This document shows positions 45,442 to 53,589 of a DNA stretch of 64,000 nucleotides, in pieces (position 1 is the stretch's first letter; each line of letters opens with the position of its first letter). Where the stretch lies: assembly GCF_000739935.1 (NCBI RefSeq), contig NZ_BBJU01000003.1:124001-188000 (forward strand), read 5' to 3'. Made by a program: the position numbers and the translations under genes. The notes below the pieces were generated by a model. The model was given only the letters and a program-made list of their open reading frames with translations. It was not told the DNA's origin and did not search any database. Source of the DNA: Agrobacterium rubi TR3 = NBRC 13261. GTDB lineage: Bacteria > Pseudomonadota > Alphaproteobacteria > Rhizobiales > Rhizobiaceae.

Positions 45442-46968
45442 TTGACCAGTTTTAGCGAACTCGGCCTCTCCGAAAAAATCGTGGCCGGCGTCACCCAGCT
45501 CGGTTACACCACACCTACTCCTATCCAGGCAAAAGCGATCCCGCTTCTTCTGGAAGGTCGCGACATGATCGGTCTTGCACAGACCGGCACCGGCAAAACG
45601 GCCGCTTTCGGCCTGCCGATCATCGAAATGCTTCTGAAGCAGCCGGATCGTCCGGCAAACCGCACCACCCGCACCCTTATTCTTGCGCCAACCCGCGAGT
45701 TGGTGAACCAGATCGGCGAGAGCCTTCGTGGTTTCGTGCGCAAGACGCATCTGAAGATCAACCAGGTCGTTGGTGGCGCGTCCATCAACAAGCAGCAGCT
45801 TCAGCTGGAAAAGGGCACCGACATTCTGGTTGCCACGCCTGGCCGTCTGCTCGACCTCATCTCGCGCAACGCGATCTCGCTGTCCAAGGTGACTTATCTT
45901 GTGCTCGACGAAGCCGACCAGATGCTGGACCTCGGCTTCATCCATGACCTGCGCAAGATTTCCAAGATGGTGCCCGCCAACCGTCAGACACTGCTGTTTT
46001 CGGCCACCATGCCGAACTCAATTGCGGATCTGGCCAGCAGCTACCTGACCAACCCGGTCACCGTTCAGGTTACGCCTCCGGGCAAGGCTGCCGACAAGGT
46101 GGAACAGTATGTTCACTTCGTTGCAGGCAAGAACGACAAGACCGAGCTTCTCAAGAAGTCTCTGACCGAGAACCCGGATGGCCGTGCCATCGTGTTCCTG
46201 CGCACCAAGCATGGCGCTGAAAAGCTGTCCAAGTATCTGGAGCACATCGGCTTCAAGGTTGCCTCGATCCACGGCAACAAAAGCCAGGGTCAGCGCGAAC
46301 GTGCGCTCAAGGGCTTCAAGGATGGCGAATTCAAGGTTCTGGTTGCGACCGACGTTGCCGCTCGCGGTATCGACATTCCAGCCGTGACGCACGTCTTCAA
46401 CTACGATCTGCCGGAAGTGGCTGACGCTTACGTTCACCGCATCGGTCGTACGGCGCGTGCCGGTCTCGACGGCATTGCGATTGCGTTCTGCGCACCGGAC
46501 GAGACACGTTTGTTGCATGACATCGAAAAGCTGATGAAGATCGAAATTCCCGTTCTGTCCGGCGAACGTCCGGCCGGTCTGGTCAGCCCATCGCGCGGCA
46601 ACAACAACAATCGTGGCGCTGGCAATCGCGGCAATGCCAACGGTCCTCGCCGTCAGGCTGGAGAACGTGCTCATGGTGATCGTCCACAGCGCGGTCCCCG
46701 TGACGGTGCTTCGCGTGACGGCGGACGCCGCAACGGTGAATTCCGTGGTCAGCGGGCTGGTGAGTTTGCGCCTGTCGAACGTGACAACGATCTGGAAACG
46801 ACATCGGATTTCAAGCGCTCGAACGCCGAAGGCGCCGCTGGCAAGCCTGCCGTCAACCGCAATCATCGCGGTGGCCAGGGTCGTCCGGCTCGCAAGGCTG
46901 GTTCGTTCGCGCCTGCTGGTCAGGGTCGTCCTGCCGGTAATGCCGGTCGTGGCCGCAAGCGCGGCTGA
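45442..46968 (+). CDS. rhlE: DEAD-box ATP-dependent RNA helicase, RhlE-like
   Basis: A 508-residue RNA helicase. Motifs in order: the Q-motif with GYTTPTPIQAKAIP, motif I AQTGTGKT, Ia PTRELVNQI, II VLDEADQML, III SATMP, then the helicase C domain with VATDVAARGID and HRIGRTARAG. A basic, Gly/Arg/Asn-rich tail (about residues 385-508) is typical of RNA-binding extensions and probably disordered. The start is TTG 45442, with GAAAGG upstream. Likely roles are ribosome assembly and mRNA turnover. The long leader upstream may regulate it. Confidence 0.92.
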   Translation: MTSFSELGLSEKIVAGVTQLGYTTPTPIQAKAIPLLLEGRDMIGLAQTGTGKTAAFGLPIIEMLLKQPDRPANRTTRTLILAPTRELVNQIGESLRGFVRKTHLKINQVVGGASINKQQLQLEKGTDILVATPGRLLDLISRNAISLSKVTYLVLDEADQMLDLGFIHDLRKISKMVPANRQTLLFSATMPNSIADLASSYLTNPVTVQVTPPGKAADKVEQYVHFVAGKNDKTELLKKSLTENPDGRAIVFLRTKHGAEKLSKYLEHIGFKVASIHGNKSQGQRERALKGFKDGEFKVLVATDVAARGIDIPAVTHVFNYDLPEVADAYVHRIGRTARAGLDGIAIAFCAPDETRLLHDIEKLMKIEIPVLSGERPAGLVSPSRGNNNNRGAGNRGNANGPRRQAGERAHGDRPQRGPRDGASRDGGRRNGEFRGQRAGEFAPVERDNDLETTSDFKRSNAEGAAGKPAVNRNHRGGQGRPARKAGSFAPAGQGRPAGNAGRGRKRG

Positions 46969-46992
46969 TCAGGTCTGATCTGAATTGAGAGG

Positions 46993-47019
46993 CGCCCGGA
47001 TGAAAATCCGGGCGTTTTT
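46993..47019 (+). terminator. Intrinsic terminator after rhlE
   Basis: CGCCCGGA and TCCGGGCG form a stem around TGAAAA, followed by a T-run; 24 bp beyond the helicase stop. Confidence 0.85.
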
Positions 47020-47028
47020 CGTTTGTGC

Positions 47029-47757
47029 TTATAGTGCGGGCTTTACACCGCACAGCATTTCCCGTTTGCCCGCAAAGCCGGGCCGACGTTCGACGGTAAA
47101 GCCAGCCGCACCCAGATTGCGGCGCACGAAACCGGCGGCTGCAAATGTCGCGAAGGTTCCCCCGGGAGCCGTTTTCTCAAACAGCGCCGACATGATCTCC
47201 AGCGACCACATATCCGGGTTTTTGGCTGGTGCAAAGCCATCGAGATACCAGGCATCGAATGTATCCGTGCTCTCAATGATGCCCTGCATGGCGTCGCCGC
47301 AGAAGACAGTCAGACGTGTCTGGTCGTCCAGTGTGATATCAATCCAACCTTCGGGGTCCGAAGGCCATTGTGCGACGAAGGCTTCGCGCTCTGCATCCAG
47401 TTGCGGCCAGTGGGATAGCGCACGGTCAAGCTCGCTTGCGGTCATCGGGTAGAGCTCGAAGGACACGAAATGCAGCTGCGCATTCGCCGGACGATGGAGT
47501 TTCCACTGTCGCCATGTCTCACATAGATTGAGTGCGGTGCCGAAACCAAGTTCGCCGATGCGGAATGTTCCCTGTGCCGTTTCCCAGCGCTCAGGCAAGC
47601 CATTGCCCGTCAGCGAGACATGGCTGCATTCCTGCCGCCCATCGGTCTGGCAATAAAAATGATCGCCAAAGGCCAGCGAATAGGGCATATCGCCCTCTCG
47701 CCAATCCAGCATGTTTGAGCCGGCTCGTGCCGGCATGTTTTCGTCGGGATGTGTCAT
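47029..47757 (-). CDS. mnmD: tRNA 5-aminomethyl-2-thiouridine methyltransferase MnmD
   Basis: A 242-residue SAM-dependent methyltransferase matching the N-terminal half of bifunctional MnmC: LDWREGDMPYSLAFGDHFYC, IGELGFGTALNLCETW (SAM site) and AWYLDGFAPAKNPDMWS. It would methylate nm5s2U to mnm5s2U at the wobble position of certain tRNAs. Stand-alone, without the FAD half; a FAD oxidoreductase begins head-to-head, sharing a CATG start overlap at 47755-47758. Confidence 0.88.
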   Translation of the reverse strand: MTHPDENMPARAGSNMLDWREGDMPYSLAFGDHFYCQTDGRQECSHVSLTGNGLPERWETAQGTFRIGELGFGTALNLCETWRQWKLHRPANAQLHFVSFELYPMTASELDRALSHWPQLDAEREAFVAQWPSDPEGWIDITLDDQTRLTVFCGDAMQGIIESTDTFDAWYLDGFAPAKNPDMWSLEIMSALFEKTAPGGTFATFAAAGFVRRNLGAAGFTVERRPGFAGKREMLCGVKPAL

Positions 47758-48949
47758 GGTTCAAGCCGATAGTCTTCCGCGACAAACAGGTCAATCACCT
47801 TTGCCCGCCAGCGTCTCGTTGCTGATCATCGGCGGCGGTATCATGGGGCTGTGGGCGGCGGTCAAGGCGGAGCGGCTGGGGATCGACACGCTTCTGGTCG
47901 ATGCGGGCAGGATCGGCAGCGGCGCCAGTGGTGGTCTCCTGGGCGCGCTGATGTCGCATATGCCGGATCGCTGGTCGGATAAGAAGCAGTTTCAGTTCGA
48001 TGCCCTGTTGAGCCTGGAAGCGGAAATCGCGGCAGTGGAGGCAGAGACCGGTCTTTCGGCTGGATATCGCCGATGCGGACGCATCATTCCGCTGCCCAAA
48101 CCGCATCTACGACCCATTGCCGAACGTCACCAAAGCGATGCGCTCACCAACTGGAGCACGGACGGAGGGCATTTTCACTGGCATGTGCTGGATGCACCAC
48201 CGGTCGAGGGTTGGGTGGAGGCTGCAGCGGGTGAGGCAGGTTTCGTACACGACACCTTTGCTGCAAAAGTCTCTCCTCGGGCTTTTGTTGCCACGCTGGA
48301 AGCGTATCTGCGGCGGGCAAAGCATGTGCGGCTGTTGGAGCAATGCGGGGTGTCTGCGCTCGACCTTAACGGCACGGCCACATTGGCTAGCGGCGAGACC
48401 GTTCGCTTCGATCACGCCGTGGTCTCGGCGGGGCACCACTCGTTTCCGCTTTTGACCCAGGCCTTGGGGTTGCCTTCAGCGCCGAGACTGGGTCAGCCGG
48501 TCAAGGGTCAAGCGGCGCTGCTGCAAGCTAATGTCGATCCGTCGATGCCCGTGGTGTTTCTCAACGGCCTCTACGTCGTGCCCCATGAGGACGGAACTGT
48601 TGCCATCGGCAGCACCAGCGAAGAGGAATTCGAGGATGCGTTTGCGACGGATGAGAAGCTGGACGTGTTGATCGCGCAGGCGCGTCAAATCGTTCCCTCG
48701 CTTGCAGATGCGCCCGTGATCGAACGCTGGGCCGGACTGCGTCCCAAAGCGATCGGGCGTGACCCGATGGTCGGGCGTCATCCCGACCATTCCCGCGTCA
48801 TCGCACTGACCGGCGGTTTCAAGGTAAGTTTTGGTGTGGCGCACCGTCTGGCGGATGCTGCCCTGAATGTTGTGCTGGGAAAATCTATGGATGTACCCAC
48901 GTGTTTTACACTCGAAGATCACATTCGTGTTTTCAACGCAAAGATGTGA
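47756..48949 (+). CDS. FAD-dependent oxidoreductase (DAO family), candidate detached MnmC oxidase half
   Basis: A 397-residue protein of the D-amino-acid-oxidase/glycine-oxidase superfamily. The FAD site LLIIGGGIMGLWAAVKAERL is near residue 22; the segment GSGASGGLLGALMSHMP resembles the corresponding region of the MnmC C-terminal domain; the C-terminal FAD contact is WAGLRPKAIGRDP and the Gly-rich end ALTGGFKVSFG. In MnmC this domain converts cmnm5U to nm5U. Its divergent, overlapping start with mnmD supports that role, but glycine oxidase or D-amino acid dehydrogenase remains possible. ATG 47756 is used; ATGs further upstream (47711, 47735) lie inside mnmD. Confidence 0.8.
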   Translation: MVQADSLPRQTGQSPLPASVSLLIIGGGIMGLWAAVKAERLGIDTLLVDAGRIGSGASGGLLGALMSHMPDRWSDKKQFQFDALLSLEAEIAAVEAETGLSAGYRRCGRIIPLPKPHLRPIAERHQSDALTNWSTDGGHFHWHVLDAPPVEGWVEAAAGEAGFVHDTFAAKVSPRAFVATLEAYLRRAKHVRLLEQCGVSALDLNGTATLASGETVRFDHAVVSAGHHSFPLLTQALGLPSAPRLGQPVKGQAALLQANVDPSMPVVFLNGLYVVPHEDGTVAIGSTSEEEFEDAFATDEKLDVLIAQARQIVPSLADAPVIERWAGLRPKAIGRDPMVGRHPDHSRVIALTGGFKVSFGVAHRLADAALNVVLGKSMDVPTCFTLEDHIRVFNAKM

Positions 48950-49052
48950 CGCTGCTGCGTTTCCAGTCGTTAATCTGTCACGCAAATCACCTAACAGCTT
49001 GGCTTATGCAATAAGCTGATGAGGACCGTTTCGGACGGCGAGGTGACGACGC

Positions 49053-49760
49053 ATGCGGTACGCCATTCATTTTACGCCTTCCCCGAATGATCCGCTCACC
49101 CATGTCGCAGCAGCGTGGTTGGGCCGTGATGTCTACTCCGGTCAGTCCGTGGAGCCACCAGCCGTTTCAAGCCTTGGAATGCAGGAAATTTCCTATCACA
49201 CGGCCCTGCCGCGTCGGTATGGTTTCCACGGCACGATCAAGGCACCGTTTCGTTTGATGACCGATGTGAGCGAGGCTGCGCTGCTGCGCGGTTTGATGCA
49301 TTTTGCCGGCACGCATCAACCCTTTACATTGCCCCCGCTCGAGATCGCGAAACTCGGAAATATCTATGGTCTCGTGCCCTCCTGGCCATCGGAAACGCTG
49401 AATTTCCTGGCGGCCAGCGTTGTGCAGGAATTCGATCATTACCGCGCACCTTTGTCCGACGCAGAGATCGAACGCGCCGATCCGGATCGTCTGTCGGCCA
49501 CGCAACTGACAAACCTGCACCGCTGGGGCCATCCATACGTCATGGATGAGTTTCGTTTTCAGATGATGCTGACAGGCGGTGTGGTGCCGGGGGATTGTGT
49601 ACGCGTGGAGCGGGCCGTGCGCGGCGTGTTTGGGCCGGTGCTGGAACGGCAGGTCGAGTTTTCCAATCTTGCACTTTTCGTGGAAGATGAACCGGGTGCC
49701 CCGTTCCGTGTGCATTCCTTGCACCCCATGGGGCGGGTATCTGCTCGCAAAATTGCGTAA
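49053..49760 (+). CDS. DUF1045-family 2H-phosphoesterase-like protein
   Basis: A 235-residue protein of the DUF1045 family, often listed as phosphonate-metabolism-associated. It begins MRYAIHFTPSPNDPL, and the motif RYGFHGTIKAPFRL contains one His-x-Thr typical of 2H phosphoesterases; the second half has HPYVMDEFRFQMMLTG. Here no phosphonate genes are present; it is followed 75 bp later by puuE, an association with purine catabolism. Function unknown. The ATG at 49053 (MRYAI) has GGCGAGG upstream. Confidence 0.85.
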   Translation: MRYAIHFTPSPNDPLTHVAAAWLGRDVYSGQSVEPPAVSSLGMQEISYHTALPRRYGFHGTIKAPFRLMTDVSEAALLRGLMHFAGTHQPFTLPPLEIAKLGNIYGLVPSWPSETLNFLAASVVQEFDHYRAPLSDAEIERADPDRLSATQLTNLHRWGHPYVMDEFRFQMMLTGGVVPGDCVRVERAVRGVFGPVLERQVEFSNLALFVEDEPGAPFRVHSLHPMGRVSARKIA

Positions 49761-49835
49761 GTTTACTTACGACATTGCTCTCGACTTTCCGGTTTGCGAT
49801 GCTACCGTTCACGAAATTTGCGTGAAGGTGATTTG

Positions 49836-50759
49836 ATGATTTCCGCTGACTATCCCCGTAATCTCGTCGGTTACGGTCGCAACACTCCTGATCCGAAATG
49901 GCCCGGCGATGCGAAAATCGCGGTGCAATTCGTCATCAATTACGAAGAGGGCGGCGAAAGCAGCATTCTCGACAGCGACAAGGCGTCGGAATCGCTGCTG
50001 TCGGAAATCGTCGGTGCTCAGCCTTGGCCCGGCCAGCGCAATCTCAATATGGAATCGATCTATGAATATGGCTCGCGCGCTGGTTTCTGGCGGCTGTGGC
50101 GCATGTTTACCGATCTTGGCGTGACGACCACCGTCTATGGTGTTACCGCCGCCATGGCTCGCAACCCGGAAGCGGTCGCCGCGATGAAGGAAGCGGGCTG
50201 GGAAATCGCCAGCCACGGTTATCGCTGGTTGGAATACAAGGATTTTTCCGAAGAGGAAGAACGCAAGCATGTGCTGGAAGCCGTGCGCCTGCACACGGAG
50301 CTGACGGGCGAGCGCCCCTATGGGATGTATCAGGGCAAGCCATCCGACAACACATTGCGGCTGGTGATGGAGGAGGGCGGTTTTCTCTATTCGTCGGACA
50401 GTTATGCGGATGATCTGCCCTATTGGGTGAAGGGTTTGAAAGACGATCCATTCCTGATCATTCCCTACACGCTCGACGCCAACGACATGCGGTTTGCGAC
50501 GCCGCAGGGTTTCAATTCCGGCGATCAGTTCTTCACCTATCTGAAGGACACGTTCGATGTGCTCTATCAGGAAGGGGCCGATGGTGCCGCTAAGATGATG
50601 AGCATCGGCCTTCACTGCCGCCTCGTCGGTCGCCCCGGCCGTGCAGCGGCATTGCGCCGTTTCGTCGAATATGTGCTCAGCCACGAGAAGGTCTGGATAC
50701 CGCAACGCGTCGAAATCGCCCGCCATTGGCATGCGCATCACCGGGCGGAGGCTGTGTGA
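49836..50759 (+). CDS. puuE: Allantoinase PuuE (metal-independent, polysaccharide-deacetylase fold)
   Basis: Converts (S)-allantoin to allantoate in the cytoplasm. The 307-residue product begins SADYPRNLVGYGRNTPDPKW and contains NYEEGGESSILD, ASHGYRWLEY and MYQGKPSDNT, all characteristic of PuuE rather than the metal-dependent AllB type. ATG 49836 has GAAGG upstream; the longer frame adds 14 unrelated residues. The stop overlaps uraD (TGATG), so the two are translationally coupled. Confidence 0.95.
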   Translation: MISADYPRNLVGYGRNTPDPKWPGDAKIAVQFVINYEEGGESSILDSDKASESLLSEIVGAQPWPGQRNLNMESIYEYGSRAGFWRLWRMFTDLGVTTTVYGVTAAMARNPEAVAAMKEAGWEIASHGYRWLEYKDFSEEEERKHVLEAVRLHTELTGERPYGMYQGKPSDNTLRLVMEEGGFLYSSDSYADDLPYWVKGLKDDPFLIIPYTLDANDMRFATPQGFNSGDQFFTYLKDTFDVLYQEGADGAAKMMSIGLHCRLVGRPGRAAALRRFVEYVLSHEKVWIPQRVEIARHWHAHHRAEAV

Positions 50760-51256
50760 TGTTGGATCGAGCCGAGTTTATCAGCCGGTTCGGCGGTGTG
50801 TTCGAGCATTCGCCTTTCATTGCTGAGCGTGCTTATGATGCAGGCAACCTTCGTGAGCCTTTGACGGCGAGCACTGTGCATGCCGCGCTGACACAACAAT
50901 TTCGCGCTGCCTCCCAAGAAGAAAGGCTGGGCGTGCTGTGCGCTCACCCTGATCTTGCCGGAAAGCTGGCCATCGCCGGAGGTCTGACCGAAGACAGCCG
51001 TAAGGAACAGGCCGGGGCTGGTTTGGATCGTCTCTCGCCGCAGGAGCATGCGCGCTTTACCGAACTTAACGCTGCTTATGTCGAGAAGAACGGCTTCCCC
51101 TTCATCATCGCGGTTAAAGGTCTGACGAAGGACGGTATCCTGCGCGCCTTTGAAACGCGGATTGAGAACAACGCGCAGGACGAATTCGCCAAGGCAACGG
51201 CACAGGTCGAAAAAATCGCGTTGCTGCGCTTATCAGCCATATTGCAGGAACGCTGA
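50759..51256 (+). CDS. uraD: OHCU decarboxylase UraD
   Basis: Decarboxylates 2-oxo-4-hydroxy-4-carboxy-5-ureidoimidazoline to (S)-allantoin, the step before PuuE. The 165-residue protein is all-helical with the catalytic motif LCAHPDLAGKLA (about residue 65) and the end region NGFPFIIAVKGL typical of the family. It overlaps puuE at TGATG. A 70-bp gap separates it from the MntA/HepT pair. Confidence 0.94.
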   Translation: MLDRAEFISRFGGVFEHSPFIAERAYDAGNLREPLTASTVHAALTQQFRAASQEERLGVLCAHPDLAGKLAIAGGLTEDSRKEQAGAGLDRLSPQEHARFTELNAAYVEKNGFPFIIAVKGLTKDGILRAFETRIENNAQDEFAKATAQVEKIALLRLSAILQER

Positions 51257-51326
51257 GAGTGATGCGCCAGCAATCGTCTTTCCACGCGGCGACTTGACCT
51301 CTATATTGTCGCTCAGGAGACAAGCC

Positions 51327-51620
51327 ATGAGACCGTCAGAAGTGCTGGAACAGAACCGGGAAGCGATCCGCGAAGCGACAAAACGCTTCAACGCGGCCAA
51401 CCCGCGCGTGTTCGGTTCCGTTGCGCGTGGTGAGGATCGGCCGGATAGCGATCTCGATATTCTGGTGGATGCATTGCCGGGAGCAACGCTTTTCGATTTG
51501 GGCGGGTTGTTGGAAGAGTTGACAGACATCATGGTCGGCACCGAAATTCATCTGCTGACGCCGGGCGATTTTCCCGAGCGGGTTCGTGTGCAGGTTCTAA
51601 AAGAAGCAAAGCCTGTATGA
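51327..51620 (+). CDS. mntA: MntA-type minimal nucleotidyltransferase (antitoxin)
   Basis: A 97-residue nucleotidyltransferase with the catalytic motif GSVARGEDRPDSDLDILVD, a perfect GSx10DxD. In characterised MntA/HepT systems the MntA enzyme adds AMP groups to a tyrosine of the HEPN toxin and neutralises it. ATG 51327 is preceded by AGGAG; the upstream extension overlaps uraD. Its stop overlaps the hepT start (ATGA). It is unusual in lying inside a purine-catabolism gene string. Confidence 0.9.
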   Translation: MRPSEVLEQNREAIREATKRFNAANPRVFGSVARGEDRPDSDLDILVDALPGATLFDLGGLLEELTDIMVGTEIHLLTPGDFPERVRVQVLKEAKPV

Positions 51621-51979
51621 GTGTGGAGCGCTTGCACTCATATCTCGATGAAATACGGCAGATCGCGTCCGAAACGCTCGACTTTATGCACGCGAAATCC
51701 AAAGAGGATTTTCTGGCCGATCTCGTGCGGCAGCGCGCCGTCGGCATGAATTTGCTGATGATAGGTGAGATAACCACGCGCCTTATGGAAGAATATCCCG
51801 AGTTTATCGCCGATTTCCCCGATATTCCCTGGAAGAGAATACGCGGCATGCGAAATCGAATTGCTCATGGCTACATGACAATCAATTTGGAAACCGTTTG
51901 GGACACGACGCAGACGGCTATTCCTGAGCTTCTGGAAAAAATATCGGGGATACAAAACTGGCGTGCCCAAGGTGAATGA
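51617..51979 (+). CDS. hepT: HepT-like HEPN ribonuclease toxin (DUF86)
   Basis: A 120-residue helical HEPN-fold protein. The RNase motif Rx4HxY is intact as RNRIAHGY, the tyrosine being the AMPylation target in studied systems. It is translationally coupled to the antitoxin gene upstream. The allA start is only 3 bp downstream, so the toxin and the catabolic gene probably share a transcript. Confidence 0.9.
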   Translation: MSVERLHSYLDEIRQIASETLDFMHAKSKEDFLADLVRQRAVGMNLLMIGEITTRLMEEYPEFIADFPDIPWKRIRGMRNRIAHGYMTINLETVWDTTQTAIPELLEKISGIQNWRAQGE

Positions 51980-51982
51980 ATT

Positions 51983-52483
51983 TTGACTGAATTTCTGGAC
52001 ATACGGCCACTGACCAGCCAAGCATTCGCACCCTTCGGCGACGTCATCGAGACGGATCCTGCAACCATCAGGCTCATCAATGGTGGCAATACCGAGCGGC
52101 ACCATGCGTTGGCAGCGCCTGACGTGACAGGCGAGGGCGCTCGTGTCGTCCTGAACATCTTTCGCGGTAAACCGCGCCAGTTTCCCTATGCCATCGATAT
52201 GATGGAGAGGCACCCGCTTGGTAGCCAGAGTTTCACGCCCTTGTCCGGTAATCCGTTTCTGGTCGTCGTAGCAGACGATGACCATGGCAGGCCAGGCAGA
52301 CCGCATGTGTTTCTGGCCCGTTCAGATCAGGGCGTGAATTATCATCGCAATGTCTGGCACCATCCTTTGATGACGCTTGGCTCCATCAGCGATTTTCTGG
52401 TTGTGGATCGGGATGGGCCGGGCAACAATCTGGAAGAGTTCTTTTTCGATAAGCCTTATTTCATTGCGGAGCCAAAGCCATGA
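51983..52483 (+). CDS. allA: Ureidoglycolate lyase AllA
   Basis: Splits (S)-ureidoglycolate to glyoxylate and urea. The 166-residue cupin-like protein shows [15 protein letters not shown] near the start, LGSQSFTPL and [12 protein letters not shown], the family's conserved stretch. The start is TTG 51983, 3 bp after the hepT stop, with AAGGTG upstream. Its stop overlaps hiuH (ATGA). The urea formed links the cluster to urease, whose accessory genes begin the window. Confidence 0.92.
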   Translation: MTEFLDIRPLTSQAFAPFGDVIETDPATIRLINGGNTERHHALAAPDVTGEGARVVLNIFRGKPRQFPYAIDMMERHPLGSQSFTPLSGNPFLVVVADDDHGRPGRPHVFLARSDQGVNYHRNVWHHPLMTLGSISDFLVVDRDGPGNNLEEFFFDKPYFIAEPKP

Positions 52484-52836
52484 CCGGCCTTACCACCCAT
52501 GTTCTTGACGCCGCCCACGGTACACCCGCGCAAGGGCTGAAGATCGACCTCTATCGGCTTGATGGTGACAGTCGCGAAAAGCTGAAAACGGTCGAAACCA
52601 ACAGCGATGGCCGTGTCGATGGCGGGCCTTTGCTGATCGGCGAGGATTTCCGGGCGGGGCAGTATGAGCTTGTTTTCCACGCTGGCGACTATCTGAGAAC
52701 CAAAGGCCTCGTTCTACCCGAGCCTGCCTTTCTTGACATCATTCCCATTCGTTTCGGCATCGCCGACGAAAGCGGGCACTATCACGTGCCGCTGCTGCTT
52801 TCGCCCTATAGCTACTCAACCTACCGCGGAAGCTGA
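52480..52836 (+). CDS. hiuH: 5-Hydroxyisourate hydrolase (transthyretin-like)
   Basis: Hydrolyses 5-hydroxyisourate, the product of PuuD, to OHCU for UraD. The 118-residue protein has the N-terminal [17 protein letters not shown] and ends in YRGS, the C-terminal tetrapeptide that distinguishes hydrolases from true transthyretins. Catalytic residues His (THVLD), Arg (IRFG region) and His (SGHYHVPLL) are all seen. It overlaps allA by 4 bp; no signal peptide, so cytosolic. Confidence 0.95.
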   Translation: MTGLTTHVLDAAHGTPAQGLKIDLYRLDGDSREKLKTVETNSDGRVDGGPLLIGEDFRAGQYELVFHAGDYLRTKGLVLPEPAFLDIIPIRFGIADESGHYHVPLLLSPYSYSTYRGS

Positions 52837-52841
52837 CCTTT

Positions 52842-53582
52842 ATGATTTTTGCCGCTATTGCTGACATCCATGGAAACTGTGCAGCACTGGAAGCCGTGCT
52901 CAAAGATATCGAAAAGCTTGGTATCACCGATATCGTCAATCTCGGTGATTGTTTCAGTGGTCCGCTGGAAGCGGGCCGCACCGCCGATATTCTGGTGGGT
53001 CAAAACATCCCGACCGTTCGCGGCAATCATGATCGCGCTTTGATCGACCGCCCCTTCGAGCTGATGGGCGATTGGGAAAAGCCAGCCCATATGCAGCTAT
53101 CGTCCGAGCATTTCGACTGGTTGCAGGCTCTGCCTTTCGACTTGGTTTTCAAGGACGTGGCCTATTGCTGCCACGGCTCGCCCAAGGATGATCTAGGTTA
53201 TTGGCTGGAGCAACTGGCGCCGGAAGGGTTTCTCTATCAGCGCTCACTTCCTGACATCGAAGCGTTGGCGGAGGGGATCACGCAACCTCTCATGCTGTGT
53301 GGCCACACCCATATCGCACGCACCGTCCAGCTGTCTGATGGCCGGTTGATCGTCAATCCTGGCAGCGTCGGCTGCCCAGGCTGGAAGGACGACGAGCCTT
53401 TCTACCATCAGGTCGAAGCGGGCCATCCTCTTGCCAGCTACGCGGTGCTGGAGGACACAGCGCATGGCTGGCAGGTCTGTTTCCGGCAGGTCCGTTATGA
53501 CAGCAAACCCATGGGCGAGCTTGCCAGCGCCAATGGTATGCCGGGTCTCGGCAAGGCCATCGCCACCGGCTGGCTCAGCTGA
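52842..53582 (+). CDS. Calcineurin-like metallophosphoesterase
   Basis: A 246-residue protein with the dinuclear metal motifs in order: IADIHGN, NLGDCFSGP, VRGNHDRA, CCHGSP and CGHTHIARTV, then NPGSVGCPG. These are the YfcE/YmdB-like phosphodiesterase residues. Substrate unknown. It begins 5 bp after hiuH and may be cotranscribed with the purine genes, though no pathway link is known. Confidence 0.88.
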   Translation: MIFAAIADIHGNCAALEAVLKDIEKLGITDIVNLGDCFSGPLEAGRTADILVGQNIPTVRGNHDRALIDRPFELMGDWEKPAHMQLSSEHFDWLQALPFDLVFKDVAYCCHGSPKDDLGYWLEQLAPEGFLYQRSLPDIEALAEGITQPLMLCGHTHIARTVQLSDGRLIVNPGSVGCPGWKDDEPFYHQVEAGHPLASYAVLEDTAHGWQVCFRQVRYDSKPMGELASANGMPGLGKAIATGWLS

Positions 53583-53589
53583 TCCACCA

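Noticed and set aside
51150-51326. Longer start for the MntA gene at 51150
   Set aside because: The added 59 codons lie in uraD and are unrelated; ATG 51327 has a good AGGAG site.
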